Shown here: positions 23,494-35,500 of the stretch, in pieces
How the letters are laid out: the number at the start of each line of letters is the position of its first letter
How positions within the stretch are numbered: position 1 is the first letter of the stretch
NCBI GenBank assembly: GCA_020086605.1
Contig: JACBWW010000017.1
Coordinates: 22,534,473-22,598,472 of the forward strand
Source: Lanius collurio
Lineage: Eukaryota > Chordata > Aves > Passeriformes > Laniidae
Direction of reading: 5' to 3'
DNA length: 64,000 nt
Program-made: the position numbers and the translations under genes
The notes under the pieces: model-generated
Database searches by the model: none
Told to the model about the DNA's origin: nothing
The model's input: the letters and a program-made list of their open reading frames with translations, nothing else

Positions 23494-25624
23494 TGCCATT
23501 GACTTAAGTTTTGGTTTTCTTAAATTGCCTCAGGTGAGGCAGTTGGGGGTGATTTCCAGAAAAAATATGCTGTGGCTCGAGGACCTCTCTGAGACACCAA
23601 TGGTTAGATGCTGAAAGGATTATGGGAAAACATATTACACCTACCTTGCTCTTGTACTCGGCACTAAGAACCCTTTGTTTACTGGTCTTAAAAACATCCT
23701 GTGTGCTTTTTCTTGTGTGCTTCTGGGGGTGGTGGGGAACTTGCCTCACATGGTAGTAGTTTCCTCTGAGTGGTGGAGGAAGGAAAATTGTTTTCTGTGC
23801 CATTCCCTGAGATGGAGCGCAGCAACTGAGTCTGAGTCTTCTGATGTCTGAATCCAGCCCTTGAAGCAGAAACAAGTACCTGAACTGCTGCAAGCTAACT
23901 GTAATCAATTCCTTGCAGACAATTCTGTTTTCTGCATCTAAAACATGCTCATGCAGGTGGATAATCTAATGCAATTTGACTATATTTTCCTACTTAATGG
24001 GAACAGGTGTGTTATTTAAGAAACAGCTGCCTCTACTCCTGAGATTAAATATTCTGGTTCAGCTGACAAAAGATAAAATTGGCAAACTCTAAAAAAATTA
24101 ACATTTTTCTGTGACAAACTTGAACTTGAGATTGGCCACCTGAAAAATGAGAAGCTCATTGGGACTTAATTTTAATTTACCTTGTTCTTTTGCTGTTCAG
24201 GCAGCTTCCTTTCATTAAAAATATTTATAAAGTATGTATTGCTGAATATTCCCTGACATTAAATTATATACTCTGTTTTCATACTGTTTCTAGTTCTGAT
24301 GTGATATGTTGTTAATGTACCAGATCTGTATGGTACTTACAGTCTCTGTGGGTTTCTAAAATCTATGTGTATTTTCTCAAATATACAGAGTTCCTTTCAA
24401 TCTTTTTAAAAAAAATAAAATGTTATCTGTATTTCAAAGCTTTAATTGAACTTTCAGTCAGTTTTATCTATGTAGAAGTTTAAGTGTGTAATTATATGTG
24501 TGACTCTTTCCATTTTCATGTTCAGAGGATGACACGCCATAGAGGGAATGGTACAAAATAGAAAATATACTTATATAAAAAACCAATTCAAATTATTTTT
24601 TTCCATACAATATCTTACAGGTTTATTTGAAATGTGGTTTTAATTACATTAAAATAGATGGACCTAATTTTCTACTGTTTCACACCACTTCTGACATACC
24701 CATTTGTTGACCAGAACAATGATTAGAAAAACCCCAGTGTATTACACTTACTTTCTGTGAGCATAAATGACTATCTGAAGCCCAGAATGACAAATCAAGG
24801 TCAGTGCTTATCTTGCAAATAGAAGACTAAGGAACAGCTGGTCACCATGATTGAACCTAAAATGAAATGCTTCAGTCTTTGTTTAAACAGTTCAAATTGT
24901 AAGAGGCAGTGAAAATCCAGTATTTCCTATTTTGTACAACAGATACTAAACACAAAGTGTTTAGTACTTTTGAAATGAAAATAATTTCTCTAAGTATCTT
25001 TTAATATCTTGGCCTCTCTAGGGATTTGTAACTTTATAGTCTATTTTGGTATTTTAGTACTCTTTGCATATAAAAACCAGCCCTGTATTCTAATTTTTTA
25101 TTTAAAAAAAATAAAAAATCTTACTTTTCACAGTATGGAATTCTAAATGCAGCATATATTTGCATTTCTCTGCATTTATAGATCTATACTGGAACCCATG
25201 TTGAAAATAATACAGAAAAGGATCACAACCACTCTAAAAGTGAACAGAATAACATCTTTGGAGATGAAGATTTTTGCAACATGCACAATTTGTGGACATA
25301 AGTATCAGTTGCAGCTATTTGATCCATTTTCACTTCCTTCACTTCTAATTATTAAAAGGAACTTTAAAAATGTGAAAAATGTATGTGTAAAAATGCTCAA
25401 GACTTGATATCTGGATGTGTTGATATCAGGGCATGCTGAGTGATCACAATATTATGTGCATGGGAGAATAGAGGTGAAAACAGAACTATATGAATGTGTG
25501 TGGGAAACTGATGCAGTAAATTCACTTGAGGTTGAAGAATTTATAAATTTTTGGTGCTTGTTCCCTCAATAAATGTTGCTCGCCTTTCATTGTCCCAAGT
25601 GAATAAGCTGAAATGGAAAAGACT
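23493..25624. other. Gene-free single-copy DNA
   Basis: A minus-strand frame of 134 codons at 23504-23908 has no recognised homology or motif. The rest is AT-rich, with short A runs at 24410-24420 and 25103-25120. No RNA gene or repeat family is recognised. Confidence 0.5.

Positions 25625-25651
<27 letters not shown>
25625..25651. repeat. (TC)n microsatellite
   Basis: About 13 uninterrupted TC units, followed by a degenerate pyrimidine-rich extension to about 25672. A typical polymorphic dinucleotide repeat. Confidence 0.95.
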
Positions 25652-25655
<4 letters not shown>

Positions 25656-28364
25656 GCCTCTGTCTTTCTATATGTAAATGAATAGATATGGGAAGTGAAA
25701 TATTGATTTTTTTATAATGTGTACAAATTATATTTTCACAAATTAAAGTAAAAACACTTAATGAAAATTATTGAAGATGTGACAAACTAATTTATACTCC
25801 ATTAATTTAAATCTGTTAGGGAGAATCACAGATCCTGAGTAGTAAAATGCAGAATTGCTTAGATTGTTCGATAGTATAAGTACGTCTTTATCCTCAGTGA
25901 CAAAAAAAATCACAGTTTTGGCATTTTCACAGGGTCCTGGAAACATATGTGAATTTTGGGGCCAAATCTAGTTATTTCTTGTTGTTCATGATAAGAAGGA
26001 CACCAATTGTTGCTGCAGGAATGGGAAGGGATGGGGAAAGGGAGGGATAATTTCAGATGATCAAGTGGTTTTTGAATGGGCTTGTTTAGAGTGAGGAAGA
26101 GCTCTGTAAGAGAAGACAAAGAGATTTTTGCTTGAATGTGTGGCTTCAACTGTACCTTCCAGACATGTACAGTGAACATGACAGACTGTTTTGAAGAGTG
26201 TTATGGTGGGCATGGAATCAGAGACCTTCCTTTCACATCTCTTTGTGCTGACCTGATTGCTAGGAGAATTGATACAAGAATGTGCCAAAGAGGAGCAGAA
26301 AATACATGCAGCAAAGGAAAAAACTATTAAGTGAATAAGGGTAGAGGGTCTAAAGTATTCATGAAAATGTACATCATGATTTCCTACTTGTATACTCTAT
26401 CAAATCTGCAAAACCTAAGAATTACTCCCCAGCTTCTGGATTTGTGTGTGTCACCTGTGTATTTCCTGATTTTTAATTTCTTTTCACCAGTTTTATTCTT
26501 CCTCATCTTCTCTATTCCTATGCTTTCACTTTGCTAGAAGAAAGGGTCACCTGAGCTTTGGGGGAACTTCAATCAGCTTTGGGTGGATCCCAAAGTGACT
26601 GGTTGTGAACAGGGACCGTGTGTGGCATCGCAGAGAGCATTCATTGCAGTCTGTCTGTGGTCTGTGGGAGGAAGCCCTTGCTTTTCCCTGGGATGAACAG
26701 CACAACTTCAAGAGAAAAGGGAGCTGTTTCAAAGAACTAATCTCCTGTAGTTTTGGAGGTTGAAATTTCCTTTGCCTTCTCTGTCCATGGACAAAAGCCA
26801 TTGTTTAGTTGTTTAGTTTGGGGATGACCTTTTATCCTGGTCTTTTTCCCATGCATTTCCTTTATCTAGGCTATGAGGAGAAGCGAGGTGCTTTCCTTTG
26901 TGTTTCTGGAAGTTCCCTGTTTTGTGTGGTTGCTGCAGGAGAAGGCTGTGTTGTCTTTAGGCTTTCTTTGCACTGATAGTGTGGCAAACACTGCTCGGGA
27001 TCAGGGCCATATGCTGACTGTCAGACAAGATTATTTTTCAGAACTATACTCACAGAAGTGAGTCCTTTGATCGTATCCCAAAGGCAAGAGCAAGAGGTTC
27101 TCTCTGGTCATATTAATGTCATACTCGTTTTCACTTATTTTTCTAGGATGTTTTTCCTTACTATGGTGAGAATTCTCATAAATAAATCATGAAGCATTAA
27201 ATGACTCGGTATGCACTTCCTATTGAAAGTATTTGCCTTTTAATTTAAGAATGCTTTAAAACTTGTTTTAGATGACTCTGTGCTGGTATTATATCAAGTG
27301 TTCAGTGTCCAACAGCTGTGGCATTTCTGCTGGTTGCTTGTCTCTGGTGATGAGATGCCTGAAACAACACTTTCTTGGAAATTAATTTCCATAAAGAAGG
27401 TTGCTTACTCATGAATACCTTCTTTTAGGTCATAGTGTAACTCATCAGTAGATCAGAGGGGGAGAACTTGTACTTTAGCTACCTGAAGTGCTGTTGACAC
27501 AAAGATGGATGGTGTCTAATACTATGAGAGCCCCATGACTAAGAAGTTTCCACTTCGGAAGTTTCTCTTCTGACACACACAGAAGGAAAATTCTTTAATC
27601 AGGGAAACCATAGTGTCATATTTAACATTAACTCATGTCCTGTGATAACCCCGAAGTCAGCATCACTAACAATTTTGATTAAAATTATGATTTTATGGGT
27701 AATAGATACCCAGTCAACATGCTTTCTTTGTGCAAAATCTGGAAATATGGGAGAACTCTGTCTCTACTAACACAAATTCTTTTCTCTCCTTCATAAATAA
27801 AAGGGAAATATGTGGTCTGAAGTCACAAGTAAATAATATGCAGCTGCTGAGCAAAATAAACTCTTAGTGCCTGTGTTTTGAAATGGCTGCCAGCAAGTTA
27901 GTTGAAATGCATTCAAAATCTATATGCAGATGAAATTATGTGTTGTGACTGTCTACCTAACATTGGATAAATACAGCTGAATGAAGTGTTTTCCATGTAA
28001 TTTAGATGTGTATGTCACCAAGAAGGCTTCCAGAAGATGATGAGATTCTGGGATGGAATGCATGTGTCACAGCAATGTAAGATGGATCACAGGTGTTGAT
28101 TTCTTTTCTGCTGGATAAGAAACTATTAGAACAATTCACAACCATGGAAACGGTTCTTCCACATAAATATGGCCCATCAAAAATGGGGGAGATTGAAATA
28201 TTAGTCCTGCAAATATCTATAACTACCTGCACATGCAGAAATACTATCAATATTAATGAAGTAGTGTATAGAATGTATATGCTTATGAATTTCTGTGAAA
28301 TCACACATGATGGATAGCATGAGCCCCTTACAGATTAGAAATTAGTAAGAGCAATATTTTCTTG
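25652..28364. other. Gene-free single-copy DNA
   Basis: No gene recognised. Short frames on both strands at 25910-26801 and 28002-28317 overlap and lack coding signs. Confidence 0.5.
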
Positions 28365-28740
28365 TTATTAGTACTTTTTTTCCTTCCTCTATTTTACCCA
28401 TTTTCAACTGGAATTTGACTATTTAATTTCCAGGGAATTTTACCAGTGTTTTATATTATGTTAGGCTAATTTATCTTATTTCTTTATTCTCCAATCTAAT
28501 TTTATTCCTCTAGAACTCTTCTCTTCTCCAAGACTTTTTCTCCTCATTTAATTTTTTATTTTTTATTTTTTGGTACTGTTTCTCTAGTCAAGGTTTATTA
28601 TTGCTCTCTTTTTTCCTAGTGTTACTGCTACATATCTACATATTTTCTTGGTTTCTGTGACTGTTTAACCCTTTCCCATCTGTTTCTTTTACTCCCACTT
28701 TCTCACTTATGCCCTTGTATAGTCTCTGGCTTTTGTCCCA
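28365..28740. other. Pyrimidine-rich, strand-asymmetric segment
   Basis: About 375 bases markedly T- and C-rich on the plus strand, including a TTTTTTATTTTTTATTTTTTGG repeat at 28549-28571. There are no transposon ends and no open frame of note. It could be the antisense of an A-rich retroelement relic, or simple drift. Confidence 0.45.
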
Positions 28741-31700
28741 GGTTTCATTAAAGGTGTATAGGAAGTTGCAGAAAAGCAATGTATAGCAATCACTGAACAC
28801 AAACACATTTTTTATGAGAGTCCATATATTTCAAGAGTACAAGTAATAGATTCCTCACATTGCTGTGATAAGAAAAGGAATACAGATAGATATGGAATGG
28901 AATTTTTATTCTGTTTAACAAAGTAAATTTTTTTTTTAATATAAATCTGATAATCCATAGAAAGTGTAGTGATTTTGTATTAAATCATCTAATGAATAGG
29001 ATTAGCTTGAGCCAATTGTTTAAGTTTACAAATTGCAACAACATAAAAGAGAGTGAAAGTTTGTCAAGTCTGAGGAAGAATTGCTGATGAAAGACCTTTA
29101 ATGAGGTTTGAAATATACATTCTTCTGAATTGCTTTGCTCTCTTGCATTTTTTGTAAGGCTGGTTAGGCGTGAACTGCATCATTAGTCTTTAAGAAATGG
29201 TCAATTACTGGGAACTGCAAATTAGCTCTACCTGTCAGTGCCTCCAAAGGGAAAGCTTTGCTCATCTGCAATATGGGAAACAAGAAGGGATCTGAATGTC
29301 ATGGGAATCTCTAAATCAGGTGTGACAACAAGCAAATCTATCTTCAAAGAAGATCAAGACAATAGCCCTTCCTCCCAGAGTGTGGAATTTAAAAGAAAAA
29401 ATGGACCAGTTCAGAAGCAGCACCGCAGAATAAGACTTAATATTACTAACAGATCAAAGGAAATGGACTGGTAGAAAATAGATGAACTGGACAAACTAGG
29501 AGGAGAGCCTGCCTCTTAAACCTAAGCTGAACCACACGTTGTGTTCCTAAACTTATATTTCCTCCTTTTCACTAGCCACTTACCCAAACATTCTTCAAGG
29601 TTTATTGTCCTTGTCTTTCCTGCACTGTTGCAGAGTGGCCCATGCAATACAGGGGCTCTACCTCATGCCTGATATCTGGAGGCAGAGGAAGTAAGCAGTA
29701 GGAAAATCCTACACTCTTCTCTCATTTTGGCAACCTAAAATATTCTTACAATAGAACATTTCTACTTGAAGGAGGAAATAGCAGTTTGTCTTCTAGAGTT
29801 TTGGCTAAAACAGCTAGGCTTGCCCAAATAATTTTACTCATATTTCAGTTTGAGAAAAATTTCTTGAGGCTCCAATAATCCTGTAGGATAACTCTGTCAG
29901 CCACAACAAAATCTTAGATGCCCTGCTTTTGTGCACAGACCTATGTGTAGCCACTTAAGTTTAGCTCAATATTGTCCTCATTAGGAAAGATTCTTGTGAA
30001 CATTTGTTATGCCACTTAGTTTGTGGAATAATATTGCTAGTATAGAAGGAATGCTTTTCTTGTTTTGTTGCCTTTTGGTGATTTTCTCCAGACTGTAAGG
30101 CAAGGTGAACAACTGGGGAACTTTGTTTTGGGTGTGATGTCACATCAGAACATATTATGTGATATTTCATGTCCACCTTGGTATTGAAGCAGGCAAAATC
30201 AGATAAGTTCAGTTTTCCAGCTGAAGTATACTTAATGTAGTATGGCTTAATTAGGTCAACTGAACAACAGTACTTCACTCTTGCTGAGGAACTGACAAAG
30301 AAGAGCAAGATTTTCAGAAGTTCTAATTGTTCTTGTGGTTCCAAAATTTTTAAGAAGTGGGACCTGGTATATGTTCAACCTTTAAGCTGGAATAAATTTT
30401 CTCTAAGGAATCCTGAATTTCTTTGCTGGAAGAGTGCTGGAGTAACAAAGGCTTGTTTGTTGTTTTCACCATTGAAACCAAGACTATATTTTTGTGACTG
30501 TGTCGAAGGAGAAGCTGCTACTTTGAAAAGTTTCTGGCATTAGTCGACTATTCAGCAAACAATCATGTTCTGTGCTTGGAAATTATGCTGAGGAGTATAA
30601 TGGATAGTTTGTCTTGTATGACTGAAAACAGGATGTGACTTTTGTAAGGCTTCCCAAAAACCATGGGAATGTTTCATTTCTCTGCTGTACATGGTTGAGA
30701 TGGTGTTAATTTTCTTCAAAGCAGCCTTTATGGTTCTCCATTTTGGATTTGTGATGAAAACACTGTTGATAACTCACCAATGTTTCAGCTATTTCTGAAC
30801 AGCTCTTGCACAATGTCTTATAAAGTCATGTTCAACAATAAAACTGAAGGGCAGTTTTTCCAAAATTAATATAGCTGGAGATTGGTCTGTTTGTGGGAGA
30901 TGGTGAGCTATTGCCTTTGCATCACTTGATTTATATATATATTTTTTTTTTTAAACTCTGTTAAGAAACTGTCTTTATTGTGACACATAAGGTTTTTCTT
31001 GCTTAACAGTTCTGATTACATCCTTCTTCCTTCTGGGGGGAGAGTGAGTGACTGGGTGGGAACTTAGCTAATGGATAGGGGCATCCCATCACAATTTCTA
31101 ATTAGATCAGGATTGCTGAATGAGATGTGAGCACTATTATCTGAATATGCTTATTTTTAAGTACTGCTTTTTGGTTTGGGTGTTCTGCAACAGACCACTT
31201 CCTCAGCCACGCGTAATGCTGAAGAGAGGGACTAGGAACATCTTCTGCTGGAAAAAGAAGATTCTCAGCTATAAGATTTTCATTTGCCTAACAGAAGTGT
31301 CCAGAAGGACCCCACTGTAGAATGGTCCAGGAAGTGGACCACAGCATAAGCCTTGCTGTGTGCTGGAGAAATGCTGAAGTTGTATGCAGCAAACTGTGAG
31401 TGAATAGAGTGTAGCTAATGGTATCTTTTATGAAAAACCCCACAATTCCGCCTTTCCCTTTATGATTTTGATCACTAGAATTTGCAGAGATCACTGTTAT
31501 TATGGTAATGGTAGTAGCCACTAATATGCAGCTGTTTCTAGAAGCTGGTTCGGTCCCTTAGTAGAACTGAAAAGAGAAGGTATGTGAGGACATAGCCTCT
31601 TTTTTCTCACAACTTACAGAGTGAGGCTAGGCTTGGATTCAACAGGGAAACAAACATAAGTCTCTGAAAAACACTAGATGAGACAAAAAAAAAAAGGTTA

Positions 31701-31950
31701 ATATACGCAATAGTATTCAGTTTCCTTAAGACAGAGAGTCTGGGATATTCCCTGAACAGTTCCTCCATATGCTGATGAAAGTTTTATGTAGGAACATTCT
31801 GAAGTTGCTTCTTTACAGTAGTTTCTTATTAAGCATTTCTGAAGTGTTGGATATCTTTTAGCTCATTGTTGTATAGCACCATTTTTACAGGGATTCCATG
31901 GCTTCTAACTTGCTGTAGGGAAGGAAGAGCTAACCATCACTGGTAACATC
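28741..31950. other. Gene-free single-copy DNA
   Basis: No gene recognised. The minus-strand frame of 127 codons at 29961-30344 carries no domain. A short TATATATATTTTTTTTTTT run occurs at 30934-30953. Confidence 0.5.
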
Positions 31951-32080
31951 AATAGACAGGGAAAATAAGAGTAGAAAGCTAAATGTCATGGCCAAGGTTA
32001 AACAGAAAAGAATGGTAGAACTGGGATTTAAACCCACTTCTCTCCCAGGTATCTTAATGTGAACTAATCTTCCATTCTTT
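31951..32080 (-). mobile_element. MIR SINE relic
   Basis: On the plus strand the order GACAGGGAAAATAAGAG ... GGCCAAGGTTAAACAG ... GGTAGAACTGGGATTTAAACCC (to 32035) ... CTCCCAGG follows the reverse complement of the MIR core: AAACTGAGG, then GCCCAAGGTCACACAG, then GCAGAGCTGGGATTCGAACCC. This is the best-preserved MIR copy in the window. The central part matches best, as is usual for this family. An inert fossil. Confidence 0.75.
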
Positions 32081-32319
32081 GTCTTAAAGGTAATTTATTT
32101 TCTAAGTCAAATTCTTGGTATATTACTCCTAAGAAGAAGCAGGGTAATAAAAATAATTAAGCAGATGTTCGAATCACTAAATGAGTGTCATTTTTTGTTT
32201 GAAGGCTATCCCAACATGAACTCAGATTTCAGTGTCTTGTGAAAATGTCTGATATAATGCTGAGTTTTAATAGAGTACCAGAGAGAAGAATATTTATCTA
32301 CCTTCAATGTATTCAGCTA

Positions 32320-32560
32320 TTTGATTAATTGAAGGGCTCAGCAGTCAGCGGACATCTCATTAGCCAATTCACGTAGGCATGCTGTGACTATTTTGGATCA
32401 CATAGCCACAATTCAAATTGACAGTAAAAGTCCAATTAAAAAGTAAATGCATTTTCATACACTGTAGCAGTGGTATTGTCATGTAGCTTGGGTTTTTCCT
32501 TTTATTTAATTTCCAATTACTCATGTTAATGATGTACTCCAGCATGTGAGAAACTAATGT
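32320..32560. promoter_or_regulatory. Candidate conserved noncoding element
   Basis: Unique, complex sequence with GATTAATTGAAG near 32323-32334, CTCATTAGCCAATTCACG (a CCAAT box beside an ATTA core), CAATTAAAA, and a POU-like AAATGCATTTTCAT at 32445-32458. It contains CpGs preserved in an AT-rich setting. No coding frame of note. Enhancer function is inferred from appearance only. Confidence 0.33.
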
Positions 32561-35500
32561 TCTTATTTCAAGCTCTGCTTAGAGAAATTGTCAGGCAACC
32601 TTTCCCATACTGTTCTGCTCAGCTGCTGCAAAGTTGTGTGCTTTGACTACGTGTGCAGAGGTTATTGTGCCAGATGGTGTGGTTGTTTCTCAGATGTGAA
32701 AAACCACAGAGAGACCCCTGAAATATATCCCTTATGTCATAAAACATCACTTTAACTGGCTTTTCAGAGATGAGACTTATAGGTAAATTGAGGTCAGAGA
32801 GCCAAATTGTATCTAACATTGAATATCAAAAGGTCAGCTGATATGTTTCCAAAGGCATTCAATTTACCTTCACTATTAGACTACTTTTTGGCAGTATTCT
32901 TTACTGATATTAGTTTCCTGCTTTAGTCTGTTGTTTAAAAGCCAGAATGTTAATCTATCTATCAAAATAATGGTCTAAGTCTCTAAACTTGTTTTGTTAT
33001 TAATTATGCACAAAGTAGAGATTGTAGAATGTATTTGTTAGTACTTCAAACTAGATAATATTATACAGTTCTACTGAAATAATGCAAAGCTTCCACAAAT
33101 ATAGGTTCACTCTGAATTACATCAGGGCCAAAGTAAAGAATTAAGAAGTTGTGTCTGGTTTCCTATCTACCCTCTCCTCCATCCTTCAAAAAAACCAACT
33201 AAAGAGAAATTTTTTCTCATGTTTAGCTCCATAAACTGTCCTTGATTTATATGAGGAAAATTTCAGTGTTGGAACAAGGGAGTGGGCAGAAGAGGGGATT
33301 CTTTCAAATGTAATCATCAGTTCTGTTGGCTGAAATGTTTTATGAGTCTGACAGTCCCCCACAACCCCAGTAAGAACATGCAGAGCAGGTACAGGATACT
33401 TCCATTGCCAGTGAACTCTGCTAGCTGATGTAGTTTGGGGAAATCTAGGATTCTACAAGTCTGTTTCTGCATGATTCAAGGGCAGCATGTGGCCTCACTG
33501 ACCTGCAGGTGAGCTCTTGGTCATCATGAAAGGGCTTTGTAAGCCATACATGAGACCCCTTTTCTCCATGGGTACTTGTGTTCCACCATGTCGCAGCTGA
33601 GCTTCAGTATACCAGTGAATTCAATTTTGTATGGGAGCCTTTCTTGCTCCAACTGACCACAAACACTGTCTGTAAATATGTATATTCTGAATTAATATTA
33701 TATCTTTCATGTATATATATTTTTTTTTCCTTTTCCACAGAGGCTCTTTGAACAGCACTTAGATGTCCCTGTGTATTTGGCTCCAAAAAGGGCCACAACA
33801 GTTGAATATCAGGCAGGTCAGCAATGAATCTGAGTGGGCTAAGTCACAGCCCTTTGTGGCATAAACTTTCTTTTTATTTCAGTGAAAAGCAGCTATTGTC
33901 TGATGTAAACTTCAGATCCCATAAACTATTGCAGATCTTTATTTAATCTACATACTCAGTGTGTGAACTTGAGCATCCACTTCAGCCTGTGAATTACACA
34001 GGGAAAGAAGGAACAGAAAAGATTTGCCAGAGACTGGTAGACCTACAGTTGCAAGCTTTCCCCAGTCTGTTCTGCAATTAAAGCTTTTTTTTCATCTGAC
34101 AGTTTTTAAGGGTGTATCATTCAAGATCCTCACATTTAAATGTTGGCAACATGGTTGCTACTTCAATATTTTTGGTGCTTCATGGTCGACTTCTTTCATC
34201 TTTAACATACTTCATTTACTGACAAAACTAGCACATAAATGCTTTGAGTAGAAGCATTCCATTTGTAAATCCCCACACAATGAGGAGATGAACACAGGTA
34301 CTGTGAGCAGAGTTTAAGGAGAAGCAGCAGACTGATCCATTCACATTGGCACAGACTTCTGAAGCTCATCATTCAGTGTCTAAAACAAGTAGTTTTCTAA
34401 CTAGCTTGTTATATAGATTAAACTAAAAGGTTATTTTGATTAACATTTGTCATTTGTCATTTTGTCAAGTGAACTGAGAAAACATCATTTTAATTCTACA
34501 GACGTTTATCTTTATTAACATCTCAAAACTTACCAGAGGGTTACTTTATTTTTCTATTCCACATAAAAATACCTTGTTGTTTTGAGAACACTGACTAGTC
34601 AGTCATTTGTGTCTACCCAGTATTCATTTAAGAATGATTTATTCATTGTGATTAGTAATCAGATCTGGGTAAGAGACATAAAAAAATGTAAAAATGTTCC
34701 TCTGTCTCTGAATTATTTCTTGCTTTTAAGGCAGAGGAAAAGTAAAACAGGTCATGAAGAAATTAGATACATAAAGATGAGAGGTGAGATAATGAGCTTA
34801 TTTGCATTGCATTCAAGATTTGTTTTGAACTTCAAAACATGAGATCATAAATCAGTCAAAATTTAAATACTGCCAGCAATATGAAAAGCTAAATCAAAAA
34901 TAGGCTTTGTTTTTTTATCCTCTAATAATTATTGACTCATTGGATGTTTTCAGTCTTTCCTTTGGTGATCTCTGAATGAGAAGTTCAGTCATCTATTCTT
35001 TATTTCTTTTTTATAAAACAAACCAACAAACCAAACTCCCTATATAAATTCTAAAGTCTACTGTAAATAGTGGTGAGTGGAAAGCAGAAGACTAGAAGGT
35101 ATATTAGAAGTGCAGGTATTGGGTTATTCAAAGAAGCTCTCCTTTAAAGAATGCTTTGCTGCTGGTGCAGTTCAGAGCTTGGCTTTGGGCAAATGAAACT
35201 TGTTCTACATAACAGATAAACAGACCTAAGGTAACTGACCTCAAATACAGATTTCCTGTGCATTAGAAGATATTTTATGTGCCTTTCACAGTAGTGCTTA
35301 TATCTAGTCATTTTACAGCTGTAATATACTATTCAGACTTCTATGAGGGCAGAAGGAAATGGAAGGAGTTTCTTTCCTAAATTGAGGCTTTACAATCTGC
35401 TGCAGGGTGGTGGAGAATAGACAGGACAGCTGTACTTGCCCTATTCCAAGAATAAGCCAAAGGACAATCTAAGCTTGCAGTTAGGACAGTGGAGTGGATG

